A stretch of 64,000 bases of DNA from Vibrio galatheae (lineage in GTDB: Bacteria; Pseudomonadota; Gammaproteobacteria; Enterobacterales; Vibrionaceae), in the NCBI RefSeq assembly GCF_000967545.1, contig NZ_JXXV01000005.1:62001-126000 (forward strand). Reading direction: 5' to 3'. Below, in pieces: positions 49,401-57,205 of this stretch. A program made the translations under genes and the position numbers. Under the pieces are notes generated by a model. That model had not been told where the DNA came from. It worked only from the letters and a program-made list of their open reading frames with translations, and ran no database searches. The first letter of the stretch is position 1, and the number at the start of each line of letters is the position of its first letter.

Positions 49401-50022
49401 TGACGCCAGTTGGTTACCCATTCTGCAGCAGCTCATTGATACGGTATTAGACACACCACTCGATGGTAAATCTCTGCGTCTTAATCAGAAAGGGCCCGAG
49501 CAAAGATTGGTCGAGATGGAGTTTCTATTGCCGATTGAAGTCTTGTCAGCACCCGCGTTAAACCGAGTGATACAGCGCCATGATCCACTGTCGGCTAAAG
49601 CGGGTGATCTCGGTTTTTATCCCGTTCAGGGTATGCTGAAAGGCTTTATCGATTTAGTGTTTGAGCATCAAGGCAAATATTATGTGCTCGATTGGAAGTC
49701 CAATCATCTCGGTGATCATGTCGATTTCTATCATGGTGAGGCACTGAAATCAGCCATGGCCGATCACCGCTATGATCTCCAATATCAAATTTATGCCCTA
49801 GCGCTGCACCGTTTCCTGCGCAGTCGATTAGCCAATTACGACTATGATCAGCACTTTGGTGGGGTCTACTACTTATTTTTACGCGGGATGGATGGCAAGA
49901 GCGGCAATGGTATTTTTTCTGCCAAGCCGACGCTGGAGTTTCTGAGTGATATGGACAAACTGATAGACGGACAAAGCCTTGATAGCAAGACCAATAACGC
50001 CGGTCAGATGGAGTTACTCTAA
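46405..50022 (+). CDS. recB: RecBCD nuclease subunit RecB
   Basis: RecB is the 3'-5' helicase and the only nuclease of RecBCD. The 1205-residue protein has the SF1A Walker A ASAGTGKTFT, motif II IDEFQDTDPLQ, motif III region GDPKQAIYGFRGAD, motif V TIHKSKGLEYDLVFLP and motif VI YVALTRAVYG. The C-terminal nuclease domain has FIDLVF followed by VLDWKSNHLG, with the Asp-Asp-Lys catalytic set. The frame is open from a TTG at 46381; ATG at 46405 is chosen but the exact start is uncertain. It is 2 bases from recD, so the two are coupled. Confidence 0.95.
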   Translation: MAVTSMVTSLDTMTFPLHGARLIEASAGTGKTFTIAGLYLRLLLGHGSSETKHQKPLTVDQILVVTFTEAATAELRDRIRARIHAARLAFARGNSSDPVIAPLLEQVDDHKQAAEILLQAERQMDEAAVYTIHGFCQRMLTQNAFESGSRFNNEFVTDESHLKAQIVADYWRRNFYPLPINLAGEVRRIWNAPSDLLKYIANYLTGAPVSLSVEAMSGSLADLHQDNLKRIDQLKQLWREHQQDLFAVINDSDVNKRSYSKKSLPTWLAAVNAWSEVETTGYDFPDQLEKFAQSTLIEKTPKGSAPQHLVFEAIDTFFATPISLKAPILAHAIQHCRAMLANAKQQKQWLSFDDLLTNLSAAMDQDESQLLAERIRSLYPVAMIDEFQDTDPLQYSIFSRIYLASPECGLFMIGDPKQAIYGFRGADIFTYIKARKQVCSHFTLGTNWRSSADMVSAVNQIFKLPASPFIYDQDIPFLPVDSSPRAEQRIWTIGGQKQPALTYWLQEAEDKPLPKGEYLAAMAQATANQIQTILTAAQNENAYFYNGNDEHSIEAGNIAVLVRTGNEGRMIKEALAKQGIASVYLSNRDSVFTSSVAQDIQRLLQAVLTPENDRALRASLASEMFALDAGSLDKLNNDESEWESVINEFKEYRKLWTQRGVLPMLRSVFSKRHVAERLLEEEAGERTLTDLMHIGELLQQASQELDSDHGLLRWLAQAISDAQNGLGGNDDQIQRLESERNLVQIVTIHKSKGLEYDLVFLPFVMTSREASEAKYYDEQQDKTILDITRQDDALAQADKERLAEDLRLIYVALTRAVYGCFIGAAPLRNGRSSKEPTGAHRSAMGYLLQDGQEGGIQDLTLAIQKQVAGLECVALTGLPDQHETVFVAQSDQQKSLTASELSHEIDRDWRITSYSGLVKQGSHHANDAFTDLMHLDIDSSDEHDDEDISEPEASIFTFPRGARPGTFLHTLFEEVEFTQPSTSDSNTEIIVHLLESEQLDASWLPILQQLIDTVLDTPLDGKSLRLNQKGPEQRLVEMEFLLPIEVLSAPALNRVIQRHDPLSAKAGDLGFYPVQGMLKGFIDLVFEHQGKYYVLDWKSNHLGDHVDFYHGEALKSAMADHRYDLQYQIYALALHRFLRSRLANYDYDQHFGGVYYLFLRGMDGKSGNGIFSAKPTLEFLSDMDKLIDGQSLDSKTNNAGQMELL

Positions 50023-50024
50023 CG

Positions 50025-52136
50025 ATGACAAACCTTATTTCTACGCTTAAACAACTGGCCAACAAAGGTAACATCAGACAACTGGACTACCAATTTGCGC
50101 GCTTTATCGCCACCCAATCACAAGATGAGCAGTTAGCCTTTATTGCGGGGGTTGCCAGTCATGAGTTGGGTAAGGGCCATATCTGCCTGCCGCTGTTTGA
50201 CGCGCAAGGGCAAGCGGTCGATCTTGCGGCTAAGTTGGGCTTGTTTGGTGAATCGGCGCTAGCGCTCAACCAAGCCCTGCTGGGTGTAGATTGGGCAGCC
50301 TTGCTAAATCGCTCTGCTTTCGTCGGCTGCGGAGAGCAAGCTTTACCGCTGGTTTTTGATGGCGAAAGAGTCTATTTGCAGCGTTATTGGCACTATGAAG
50401 AAACCCTTGCGCAGCGTTTAAATAGTTTTGGGTCACCCATGATCCTAAAGCTTGATGAAGTAGAGAAACTTGCTCATCTTCTGGATCATCTCTTTGCGCG
50501 CAATTATCGTTATCTGTTTGAAGATATTGAAAAATCTAGGCAGTCTGGTGAATCAACACCTGTCCTGCGTCAGCGTATGGTTTGTGACCATCTTGACGTG
50601 GTCGCAGAGCAAAATTTGGATTGGCCTACCATAGACCAAAAGCTATTGGACGCGAAGAGTATTCAGCAGCTAACCGTGTTAGATGAGCTGGTTCCGTTAG
50701 CGGCTTGCGTGAACTGGCAAAAGGTTGCTGCGGCGGTCGCATTGACGAAACGCTTTGCCGTGATCTCCGGCGGCCCTGGTACAGGTAAAACGACCACAGT
50801 GACCAAATTACTCGCCGCCTTGATTGAACAAGCAAGTCATCTAGGTCAGCAGCCGACGATCAAGTTAGTGGCACCAACAGGAAAAGCTGCTGCCCGATTG
50901 ACCGAATCAATTGGTAAAGCGGTGGCGGAATTGCCAGTGGAGCCTGAACTAAAACAGGCGATTCCTACCGATGCCAGCACGCTGCACCGTTTGCTCGGTG
51001 CAATCCCCGATAGTGCCGAATTTCGCCACAATCAGGATAATCCGCTGCATTTGGATATCTTGGTTGTTGATGAAGCTTCGATGGTCGATTTGCCCATGAT
51101 GTACAAATTGATCGATGCTCTGCCTGGCCACGCTCGGTTGATTCTACTGGGTGACAAAGACCAGTTGGCCTCTGTCGAAGCAGGAGCTGTGCTGGGGGAC
51201 ATCTGCTCGTTTAGCCAATTTGGTTTCAGCCACGGGCAAGCAACGCAAATTGCCCGTCTGACAGGTTTCGATACCCTCGCGTATGGCGCCAATACCCAAG
51301 CTACGATCGCCGATAGTTTGTGTATGCTGAAAAAAAGTTATCGTTTTGACGCACGATCAGGGATCGGTCAGCTTGCTCAAGCGGTGAATTCAGGTTCGGG
51401 GCCAAAGGTCGACTGGGTATGGCAGCAAGACTTCACGGATATAGCTAAGTTTCCTATCGGTAGTCAGCATTACAACCAGCTTATTCAAACCTTAGTGGCA
51501 GAATATAGTCACTACCTGAAACGGATTAATGTCGAGATGTTGGACTCGGCAACAGAAAAGCCTGAAACCCTGTCTCAGCGAGCTAAAGCGGTACTCGAGC
51601 TATTTGCACGTTGCCGTTTATTGTGCGCGATACGTGAAGGTGATTTTGGTGTTAGCGGGCTCAATCAACGTATCGAACGTGCCTTGGCGGCGCGTAAGTT
51701 GATCCAAACTCAAGATGAACTGTGGTATCACGGCCGACCGGTAATGGTGACGAGAAACGATCACGGATTAGGTCTCTACAACGGAGATATCGGAATTTGC
51801 ATGCTTGAACACTCAGGGCAACAGGCGCGGTTAAAAGTCTTTTTTGAGTTGCCTGATGGTAGTGTTAAATCGGTTTTGCCTAGTCGCGTTCCCGAACATG
51901 AAACCGCCTATGCGATGACCATACATAAATCTCAGGGCAGCGAGTTTGAACATACACTGATGATTTTGCCAGCCGATTTTACACCGATACTGACTCGCGA
52001 GTTGATCTACACCGGAATTACACGGGCGAAAAAGAGGCTAAGCCTGTTTGCTGATGACGGAGTAATCAAGCGGGGAATTAAAGTTAAAACGGAGCGGGCG
52101 AGTGGTTTAGTGCCAAGACTTCAAAGTAAAGGTTAA
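50025..52136 (+). CDS. recD: RecBCD nuclease subunit RecD
   Basis: RecD is the fast 5'-3' helicase of RecBCD. The 703-residue protein has an N-terminal RecB-interaction domain, then SF1B motifs: Walker A SGGPGTGKTTT, LVAPTGKAAARL, Walker B VVDEASMVDLPMM, GDKDQLASVEAG and the late motif YAMTIHKSQGSEF with YTGITRAKK. It is somewhat longer than the 608-residue E. coli RecD, with extra sequence between motifs III and IV. It ends the rec gene group and converges on a doubtful small gene. Confidence 0.95.
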   Translation: MTNLISTLKQLANKGNIRQLDYQFARFIATQSQDEQLAFIAGVASHELGKGHICLPLFDAQGQAVDLAAKLGLFGESALALNQALLGVDWAALLNRSAFVGCGEQALPLVFDGERVYLQRYWHYEETLAQRLNSFGSPMILKLDEVEKLAHLLDHLFARNYRYLFEDIEKSRQSGESTPVLRQRMVCDHLDVVAEQNLDWPTIDQKLLDAKSIQQLTVLDELVPLAACVNWQKVAAAVALTKRFAVISGGPGTGKTTTVTKLLAALIEQASHLGQQPTIKLVAPTGKAAARLTESIGKAVAELPVEPELKQAIPTDASTLHRLLGAIPDSAEFRHNQDNPLHLDILVVDEASMVDLPMMYKLIDALPGHARLILLGDKDQLASVEAGAVLGDICSFSQFGFSHGQATQIARLTGFDTLAYGANTQATIADSLCMLKKSYRFDARSGIGQLAQAVNSGSGPKVDWVWQQDFTDIAKFPIGSQHYNQLIQTLVAEYSHYLKRINVEMLDSATEKPETLSQRAKAVLELFARCRLLCAIREGDFGVSGLNQRIERALAARKLIQTQDELWYHGRPVMVTRNDHGLGLYNGDIGICMLEHSGQQARLKVFFELPDGSVKSVLPSRVPEHETAYAMTIHKSQGSEFEHTLMILPADFTPILTRELIYTGITRAKKRLSLFADDGVIKRGIKVKTERASGLVPRLQSKG

Positions 52137-52162
52137 CCTTCCTTGGCCAACCTATAGCATCA

Positions 52163-52342
52163 TTACAACAGCGCTTTAGAAAAAGAGATGCTGCGAATGC
52201 GGTATTTTTTTTGGTAGTTCAGGATGAATGCTTTTAAGCCTTCTGTCACTGGGAAGACACAGTGAACATCGAGATCTTCGAGGAGTTCATTGTCTGCCAT
52301 ATCCCAAAAACTCTGCACAGAGTTACAGATAATTTTCTTCAT
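52163..52342 (-). CDS. Possible small protein of unknown function
   Basis: A 59-residue reading frame from ATG at 52342 (78 if a TTG at 52399 is used) lies downstream of argA on the same strand. The translation looks protein-like: an acidic helix MADNELLEDLDVH, a hydrophobic VFPVTEGLKAFIL stretch and a basic end (KKYRIRSISF). There is no good ribosome binding site for either start, and I do not recognise a family. It could be a real short Vibrio gene or a chance frame. Confidence 0.4.
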   Translation of the reverse strand: MKKIICNSVQSFWDMADNELLEDLDVHCVFPVTEGLKAFILNYQKKYRIRSISFSKALL

Positions 52343-52436
52343 CAATAGTTTGCTCGTTAGTGACGTAGTGAGTAACCTTAAGCAATCCTTGCGGCTCAAC
52401 TTATAACCACTAAAGTTGAGAAGTAATCCTATTCAG

Positions 52437-52458
52437 CTCCCCACATGAATGTGGGGAG
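52437..52458. other. Strong isolated hairpin downstream of argA
   Basis: CTCCCCACA (52437-52445), loop TGAA, TGTGGGGAG (52450-52458) is a perfect 9-pair GC-rich stem. No T-run follows in either direction, so it is not a standard terminator. It may protect the 3' end of an argA transcript. Confidence 0.5.
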
Positions 52459-52481
52459 GCGAAATATTAACCAAATTAAAT

Positions 52482-52506
52482 CATGAAATAAAGCTAATAT
52501 TTCATG
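52482..52506. other. AT-rich inverted repeat after argA
   Basis: CATGAAATA (52482-52490) and TATTTCATG (52498-52506) are perfectly complementary over a 7-base loop, 23 bases from the GC-rich hairpin and 42 bases from the argA stop. It could be a weak terminator or a protein-binding site. Confidence 0.4.
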
Positions 52507-52548
52507 TAATAAAAAGCAATAGGTCTTATTTATGAGAGTTATGCTTGA

Positions 52549-53898
52549 TTACAGATTGATCGACAATATCTTTGATTTACGTTGATAGTTGTATAAATTT
52601 TGTTTCTGCGACGGCAGAAAATCGACACTCATTTCATGAAAACCTTGCTCTCTAAACCAGTGCAGACTGTGAGTGGTTAAGACGAATATCTTCTCGATTC
52701 CCTGAGCCTTAGATTGCAGCCGCATATGGTTAAGTAACAACAAGCCACGGTTACCATCACGATATTCAGGATGAATCGCAACGCATGCCATTTCTGCCAT
52801 CTTCTCTTCAGGATAAGGATAGAGCGCAGCGCAGCCGATAATCAAACCATCCTTCTCAATGATGGTGAACTGATGCAGCTCTTGTTCCAGTTGCTCACGA
52901 GAACGCCTTACTAAAATGCCTTGTTCTTCCAGCGGTTGAATTAAATCCAAGATCCCGCCGATATCATCGATATCCGCAACGCGCACTTGTTCAGCACTCG
53001 CCTGTACGACTTGAGTACCAATACCATCTAAAGAGAACAATTCTTGAATCAAGGCACCATCGACTTTGTAGCTGACCAAGTGGCTGCGAGGAACGCCTGC
53101 TCGGCATGCGGCGGTGGCCGCGCGCAAGAAACGCAATGTCCCTGAAGAGTTATCGCAGCCTTCTACTCGATCATTCTCTAAGCGCGACAAGATTCGTTCT
53201 GCATCTTTAGGGAAGAGTTCGGCGACAACATCGCCATTTTCATTGATGATCCCTTGCTCTGAACAAAATCCAATCAGTTTATCGGCATTGAGTTTAATCG
53301 CGACTTGGGTTGCTACCTCTTCTGATAGAAGGTTAAACGACTCCCCAGTGACGGAACTGGCGATGGGGCCGAGTAAAACAATCGAACCTTGAGCGAGCAT
53401 TCGGTTGATACCCTCGGCATCGATGCGGCGAATCTTGCCACTATGGCAATAGTCAATGCCATCATCGACGCCAAGTGGTTGGGAGGTAATAAAGTTGCCA
53501 CTGACAACATTAAGCTGAGTGCCCGCCATTGGGGTATTGCTGAGACTCATTGAAAGTTGTGCTGTGATGGTTAACTGCAGTTGTCCTGCTGCTTGCATGA
53601 CGTAATTAAGTGAGGTTTCATCTGTTACACGAACGCCTTTGTGGTAGGGCGTCTGATATTGGTTTTGTTCTAGCAATTGGTTTATTTGTGGCCTTGCACC
53701 ATGGACAAGAACAATTTTGACGCCAAGACTATGCAGCAATGCTAGATCACTGATAATATTTGAAAAATTTCCGTCAGCCACCGCCTCTCCGCCGAGCATG
53801 ATAACCATGGTTTTATCTCGGTGGGCATTAACGTAGGGCGCGGACTGTCTAAACCCTTTGACGAGAGCAGTGCTTCTAAGCTTCACAATATCTACCAT
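52549..53898 (-). CDS. argA: Amino-acid N-acetyltransferase ArgA (N-acetylglutamate synthase)
   Basis: ArgA makes N-acetylglutamate from acetyl-CoA and glutamate, the first step of arginine synthesis, and is feedback-inhibited by arginine. The 449-residue protein has an N-terminal amino-acid-kinase-like regulatory domain ([26 protein letters not shown]) and a C-terminal GNAT domain (about 300-440) with [20 protein letters not shown]. The start may be ATG at 53898 or GTG at 53886, because related Vibrio proteins, as I remember them, begin at the [11 protein letters not shown] block. Tandem ARG boxes directly upstream indicate ArgR repression. Confidence 0.95.
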   Translation of the reverse strand: MVDIVKLRSTALVKGFRQSAPYVNAHRDKTMVIMLGGEAVADGNFSNIISDLALLHSLGVKIVLVHGARPQINQLLEQNQYQTPYHKGVRVTDETSLNYVMQAAGQLQLTITAQLSMSLSNTPMAGTQLNVVSGNFITSQPLGVDDGIDYCHSGKIRRIDAEGINRMLAQGSIVLLGPIASSVTGESFNLLSEEVATQVAIKLNADKLIGFCSEQGIINENGDVVAELFPKDAERILSRLENDRVEGCDNSSGTLRFLRAATAACRAGVPRSHLVSYKVDGALIQELFSLDGIGTQVVQASAEQVRVADIDDIGGILDLIQPLEEQGILVRRSREQLEQELHQFTIIEKDGLIIGCAALYPYPEEKMAEMACVAIHPEYRDGNRGLLLLNHMRLQSKAQGIEKIFVLTTHSLHWFREQGFHEMSVDFLPSQKQNLYNYQRKSKILSINL

Positions 53899-53900
53899 TA

Positions 53901-53939
53901 AATGAATTTATATACATTAATATTGCAATTTTATTCTTG
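53901..53939. promoter_or_regulatory. Tandem ARG boxes (ArgR operator) of argA
   Basis: AATGAATTTATATACATT (53901-53918) is a close match to the 18-base ARG box. A weaker box (53922-53939, good right half TTATTC) follows after 3 bases, the classical spacing of an ArgR hexamer operator. It abuts the argA start and faces the divergent DUF2850-type gene. Confidence 0.7.
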
Positions 53940-54101
53940 GTCAGCAAGCGTTTTTTTCATGCGCTTAGCCTGGGTGTTCTCGGGGAACAGATTGGGCCGA
54001 GAGCGGCTTTAGCAATCAAAATGAGAATTTTCGTCAGCTCTGCTAGTGATGGAATTCGCAGTAATGAAATTTTTGGTTAACACTTAAGCTAGAAGAACAG
54101 T

Positions 54102-54503
54102 GTGACATTGATGAGAACGAACATGAATGGTGCAGGCAGCAAGAAAAAGTTTGTAGAACGAGCCATCGTCGTCGGCGCACTCTGCGCTGCCGTTGCTGCG
54201 ATTCTTATGGCGAGTAGCTTGTATCAGTTTTATCTGGATAAAGTCTATCCAAAATCAAAGATTTACGGCACATGGGTCGAGCAGAACGTCGCCTCGTACG
54301 CCGCCGAGGAATTTGTCCTTAGTGCACGGGGGGTGGCAATCAATGGTGGCATTGTTGATACTCAATACAGTTGGGATGGCGCCCATCTTGAGTATCAAAT
54401 GGGGGATAAAGTGCGTAAGTTCAAAGTGCTCAATGAAGAACTGACAGAGTTACAACTCGTCTCTGAGCCTAATTATCAACCCGTCTACCATTTGTCAGAA
54501 TAA
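54102..54503 (+). CDS. DUF2850-type membrane-anchored protein
   Basis: This 133-residue protein has one membrane helix (about 20-42, AIVVGALCAAVAAILMASSLYQFY) and a small C-terminal domain starting KSKIYGTWVEQNV, with mostly beta-strand pattern, probably outside the cytoplasm. It resembles DUF2850, a family I remember as restricted to Vibrionaceae; no function is known. The start is uncertain: GTG 54102, ATG 54111 or ATG 54123. It is divergent from argA and precedes mltA by about 90 bases. Confidence 0.75.
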   Translation: MTLMRTNMNGAGSKKKFVERAIVVGALCAAVAAILMASSLYQFYLDKVYPKSKIYGTWVEQNVASYAAEEFVLSARGVAINGGIVDTQYSWDGAHLEYQMGDKVRKFKVLNEELTELQLVSEPNYQPVYHLSE

Positions 54504-54593
54504 ATCAAAAATAACATCCATTAACAACGACTCGATTGCGAATTCCGGGCAAGTTTGTCATGCTCTCTGCAACGCTTGAAAGGGATAAAATCA

Positions 54594-55697
54594 GTGCTCA
54601 AAAAATATCTTCCACTCGCCGCCGTCAGTTTGCTGTTTGGTTGTGCTCAACCCACCGATCGTGCCCAGCAATATGTTGATGATGAATTTACTTCCATTTT
54701 GAATAAATCTGCAGTCGTTGAATCCAGTAAGCCGCGCGACTTTACTGAGTTTCATCGTCAAGCAGAGCAAGTGGTGATTAACTCCCCGTCAATGGCAAAA
54801 ATCTACCAGCCGCTCTATGACTCGTTGAATGAATGGGTTCTACAAAGTGGCGAACCTACCGAGCTAGCTAGCTTTGGCATTCAGGCCGCTCAACTGGGAG
54901 GTGGAGATAAACAAGGTAACGTTCTGTTTACGGGCTATTTCTCTCCGGTAATGGAACTGCGTCATCAAGCGAATGAAATCTTCAAATATCCTGTCTACGC
55001 CAAACCCGAATGTGAAAGTGACTGTCCGACTCGTGCTCAAATCTACGACGGTGCGCTAGAGGGTTTAGGTTTAGAGTTGGGTTATGCAGCTAACATGATC
55101 GATCCATTTTTAATGGAGGTACAGGGCAGCGGTTTTGTTCATTTCGAAGATGATGACACTTTAGAATACTTCGCCTATGGCGGAAAAAATAACAAAGCTT
55201 ACGTGAGCATTGGTCGTGTATTGATTGAGCGCGATCTCGTGCCCCGCGAAAAGATGTCGATGAAGGCAATTAAAGAGTGGGTGCTCAATAATGATGAAGC
55301 GACGGTTCGTGAGTTGTTAGAACAGAATCCATCATTTGTGTTCTTTGAACCTCGCGCCGATGCACCAGTAACCGGATCAGCCGGTATTCCATTATTGGCA
55401 ATGGCTTCAGTGGCTGGCGATCGCTCCATCTTCCCCATGGGAACGCCTATTTTAGCGGAAGTGCCGCTGCTTAATCCGGATGGTTCATGGAGCGGGGCGC
55501 ACCAACTACGCTTATTAATCGTGCTAGATACGGGGGGAGCGGTGAAACAAAATCACCTCGACCTATATCACGGCATGGGGCCGCGTGCAGGTACGGAAGC
55601 GGGTCACTACAAGCATTTTGGCCGAGTGTGGAAGTTAGGCCTAGAAGGCAGCGCCACACAAGCCCCTTGGGCACTGCCGCCAGAAAAGCTACAATAG
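54594..55697 (+). CDS. mltA: Membrane-bound lytic murein transglycosylase A (MltA)
   Basis: MltA is an outer-membrane lipoprotein that cleaves peptidoglycan glycan strands to 1,6-anhydromuropeptides. From GTG at 54594 (AAGGG about 54580) the 367-residue product has a lipoprotein signal with lipobox LFGC. The MltA beta-barrel domain has LFTGYFSPVMELR and PFLMEVQGSGFVHF, and the 3D domain carries the catalytic aspartate region LLIVLDTGGAVK and LDLYHGMG. A frame-open TTG at 54555 would spoil the signal peptide and is rejected. A strong terminator follows. Confidence 0.92.
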   Translation: MLKKYLPLAAVSLLFGCAQPTDRAQQYVDDEFTSILNKSAVVESSKPRDFTEFHRQAEQVVINSPSMAKIYQPLYDSLNEWVLQSGEPTELASFGIQAAQLGGGDKQGNVLFTGYFSPVMELRHQANEIFKYPVYAKPECESDCPTRAQIYDGALEGLGLELGYAANMIDPFLMEVQGSGFVHFEDDDTLEYFAYGGKNNKAYVSIGRVLIERDLVPREKMSMKAIKEWVLNNDEATVRELLEQNPSFVFFEPRADAPVTGSAGIPLLAMASVAGDRSIFPMGTPILAEVPLLNPDGSWSGAHQLRLLIVLDTGGAVKQNHLDLYHGMGPRAGTEAGHYKHFGRVWKLGLEGSATQAPWALPPEKLQ

Positions 55698-55727
55698 TCG
55701 CTTCAGCTGCATCTAGACTTTTTACTT

Positions 55728-55759
55728 AAGAGTGCGTATAAATCGCACTCTTTATTTTT
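55728..55759 (+). terminator. Terminator after mltA
   Basis: AAGAGTGCG (55728-55736) and CGCACTCTT (55744-55752) form a perfect stem followed by a T-rich tail (TATTTTT). It lies just 21 bases before the tcdA start, so tcdA needs a promoter that overlaps this structure or depends on readthrough. Confidence 0.8.
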
Positions 55760-55779
55760 GCACCAAGCGGACAATCAAT

Positions 55780-56592
55780 ATGCGTGAACTCGACACTCCA
55801 GCTTCTGACAACTACAACCAACGTTTTGGTGGCACACGCCGTCTTTACGGGAATAGTGAAGTTGAGATTCTACGTGCAGCGCATGTGTGCGTGATTGGCA
55901 TTGGTGGTGTAGGCTCGTGGGCTGTTGAAGCATTAGCTCGCACCGGAATCGGTGAGCTCACTCTTATCGATATGGACGATGTTTGCGTGACCAATATTAA
56001 TCGCCAGATTCACGCTATGTCGGGTTCGGTTGGTCAAAGTAAAATCGAAGTGATGGCCGAGCGAGTGAAGCTGATCAATCCTGAGTGTAAAGTGAACTTG
56101 ATTGATGATTTTATTACCCCAGACAATCAACACGAGTATTTGTCCAAAGAGTATGACTATGTGCTTGATGCGATAGATAGTGTTAAAGCGAAGGCGGCTC
56201 TACTGGCTTATTGCCGCAGTAACAAAATCAAAGTGATTACCACTGGTGGGGCTGGTGGACAAGTTGACCCGACTCAAATCAAAGTGGCGGATTTAACTAA
56301 GACTATCCAAGATCCTTTGGCGAAGAAAATTAAAGACACTTTACGTCGCCACCACAATTTTCCAACCAATCCAGCGCGTAAGTTTGGTATTGATTGTGTG
56401 TTTTCTACCGAACAACTTAAATATCCTCAACCAGATGGCAGTGTTTGTGGTGTTAAATCAACGGCTGAAGGTCCGAAACGAATGGATTGTGCCAGTGGTT
56501 TTGGCGCAGCGACAGTGGTGACGGCAAGCTTTGGCTTTGTCGCCGTGTCACGTATCGTTGAAAAGCTTATTCAAAAGCACCGTCAGCAATAA
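55780..56592 (+). CDS. tcdA: tRNA threonylcarbamoyladenosine dehydratase TcdA (CsdL)
   Basis: TcdA is an E1-like ATP-dependent enzyme that cyclises t6A37 of tRNA to ct6A. The 270-residue protein (ATG at 55780; a longer frame from 55732 overlaps the terminator) has the nucleotide-binding GIGGVGSWAVEALARTGIG, then DMDDVCVTNINRQ and VTTGGAGGQ. It is followed 13 bases later by csdE, whose protein partners the Csd cysteine desulfurase system with CsdL in E. coli. Confidence 0.94.
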   Translation: MRELDTPASDNYNQRFGGTRRLYGNSEVEILRAAHVCVIGIGGVGSWAVEALARTGIGELTLIDMDDVCVTNINRQIHAMSGSVGQSKIEVMAERVKLINPECKVNLIDDFITPDNQHEYLSKEYDYVLDAIDSVKAKAALLAYCRSNKIKVITTGGAGGQVDPTQIKVADLTKTIQDPLAKKIKDTLRRHHNFPTNPARKFGIDCVFSTEQLKYPQPDGSVCGVKSTAEGPKRMDCASGFGAATVVTASFGFVAVSRIVEKLIQKHRQQ

Positions 56593-56605
56593 AGTGGAGC
56601 ACAAA

Positions 56606-57037
56606 ATGTCACCTTTTCCTCACTCTCCATTCGGTCACGAAATTAGTGCTCAAGACATAGCTCAAACCATGCAAGCGTTTAATGGTTGGGAAGACCGCTA
56701 TCGCCAGGTGATTCAATGGGGTAAAAAGCTTCCCCAGATGCCAGATGATCTTAAGTCTGAGCAAGTGACCGTTGCTGGCTGTGAAAGTACGGTGTGGTTG
56801 GTTAGTGATTGTGTGGATGGAATATGGTACTTCTGTGCAGATTCAGATGCTCGCATTGTCCGTGGCCTTATCGCATTGGTAATGGCGGCGTACGATGGTA
56901 AATCGGCCGAGCAAATCCAGTCTTTTGATATTGATAGCTACTTTGCATCGCTAGGCTTAATTGCTCATCTAAGTCCTTCGAGAGGCAATGGTTTGAAAGC
57001 CATTGTTGAGCAAATAAAGCAGGTTACCGCTGCATAA
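56606..57037 (+). CDS. csdE: Cysteine desulfuration protein CsdE (SufE family)
   Basis: CsdE accepts sulfur from the cysteine desulfurase CsdA. The 143-residue protein has the SufE-family start region FNGWEDRYRQVIQWGKKLP and the sulfur-accepting cysteine loop VAGCESTVWL. ATG at 56606 has GGAG at 56596-56599; the longer frame from 56531 overlaps tcdA and is rejected. csdA itself is not in this window although it is adjacent in E. coli. Confidence 0.92.
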   Translation: MSPFPHSPFGHEISAQDIAQTMQAFNGWEDRYRQVIQWGKKLPQMPDDLKSEQVTVAGCESTVWLVSDCVDGIWYFCADSDARIVRGLIALVMAAYDGKSAEQIQSFDIDSYFASLGLIAHLSPSRGNGLKAIVEQIKQVTAA

Positions 57038-57137
57038 TTTGCCATATTTATTGGCTGCAACATGACTAGTTATTGTACTGGTTAATAAATAATCACATCG
57101 ATATTAACGCCTTAAAAAATACAGGGCTTTACAGGTC

Positions 57138-57166
57138 TTGTTGTCACTGCATAAAGCCTGTACAAT
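57138..57166 (+). promoter_or_regulatory. Probable promoter of rlmN
   Basis: TTGTTG (57138-57143), 17 bases, TACAAT (57161-57166). An inverted repeat (57120-57131 with 57152-57162) overlaps it and may be the csdE transcript end or a regulatory hairpin. Confidence 0.55.
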
Positions 57167-57205
57167 TCGCGCCCTTAATTAATGTTCCGTCTTATGAGAG
57201 GCCAC

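Noticed and set aside
49646..50074. 142-residue frame opposite the recB-recD junction
   Set aside because: Both sense-strand genes are unambiguous and the translation is arginine/histidine-rich shadow sequence.
52437..52458. Hairpin similar in look to type I CRISPR repeats
   Set aside because: Only one copy is present, there are no regularly spaced repeats or cas genes, so it is not a CRISPR array.
52482..52506. Possible ARG box after argA
   Set aside because: The inverted repeat is 25 bases with a 7-base centre rather than the 18-base ARG-box form, and it lies downstream, not upstream, of argA.
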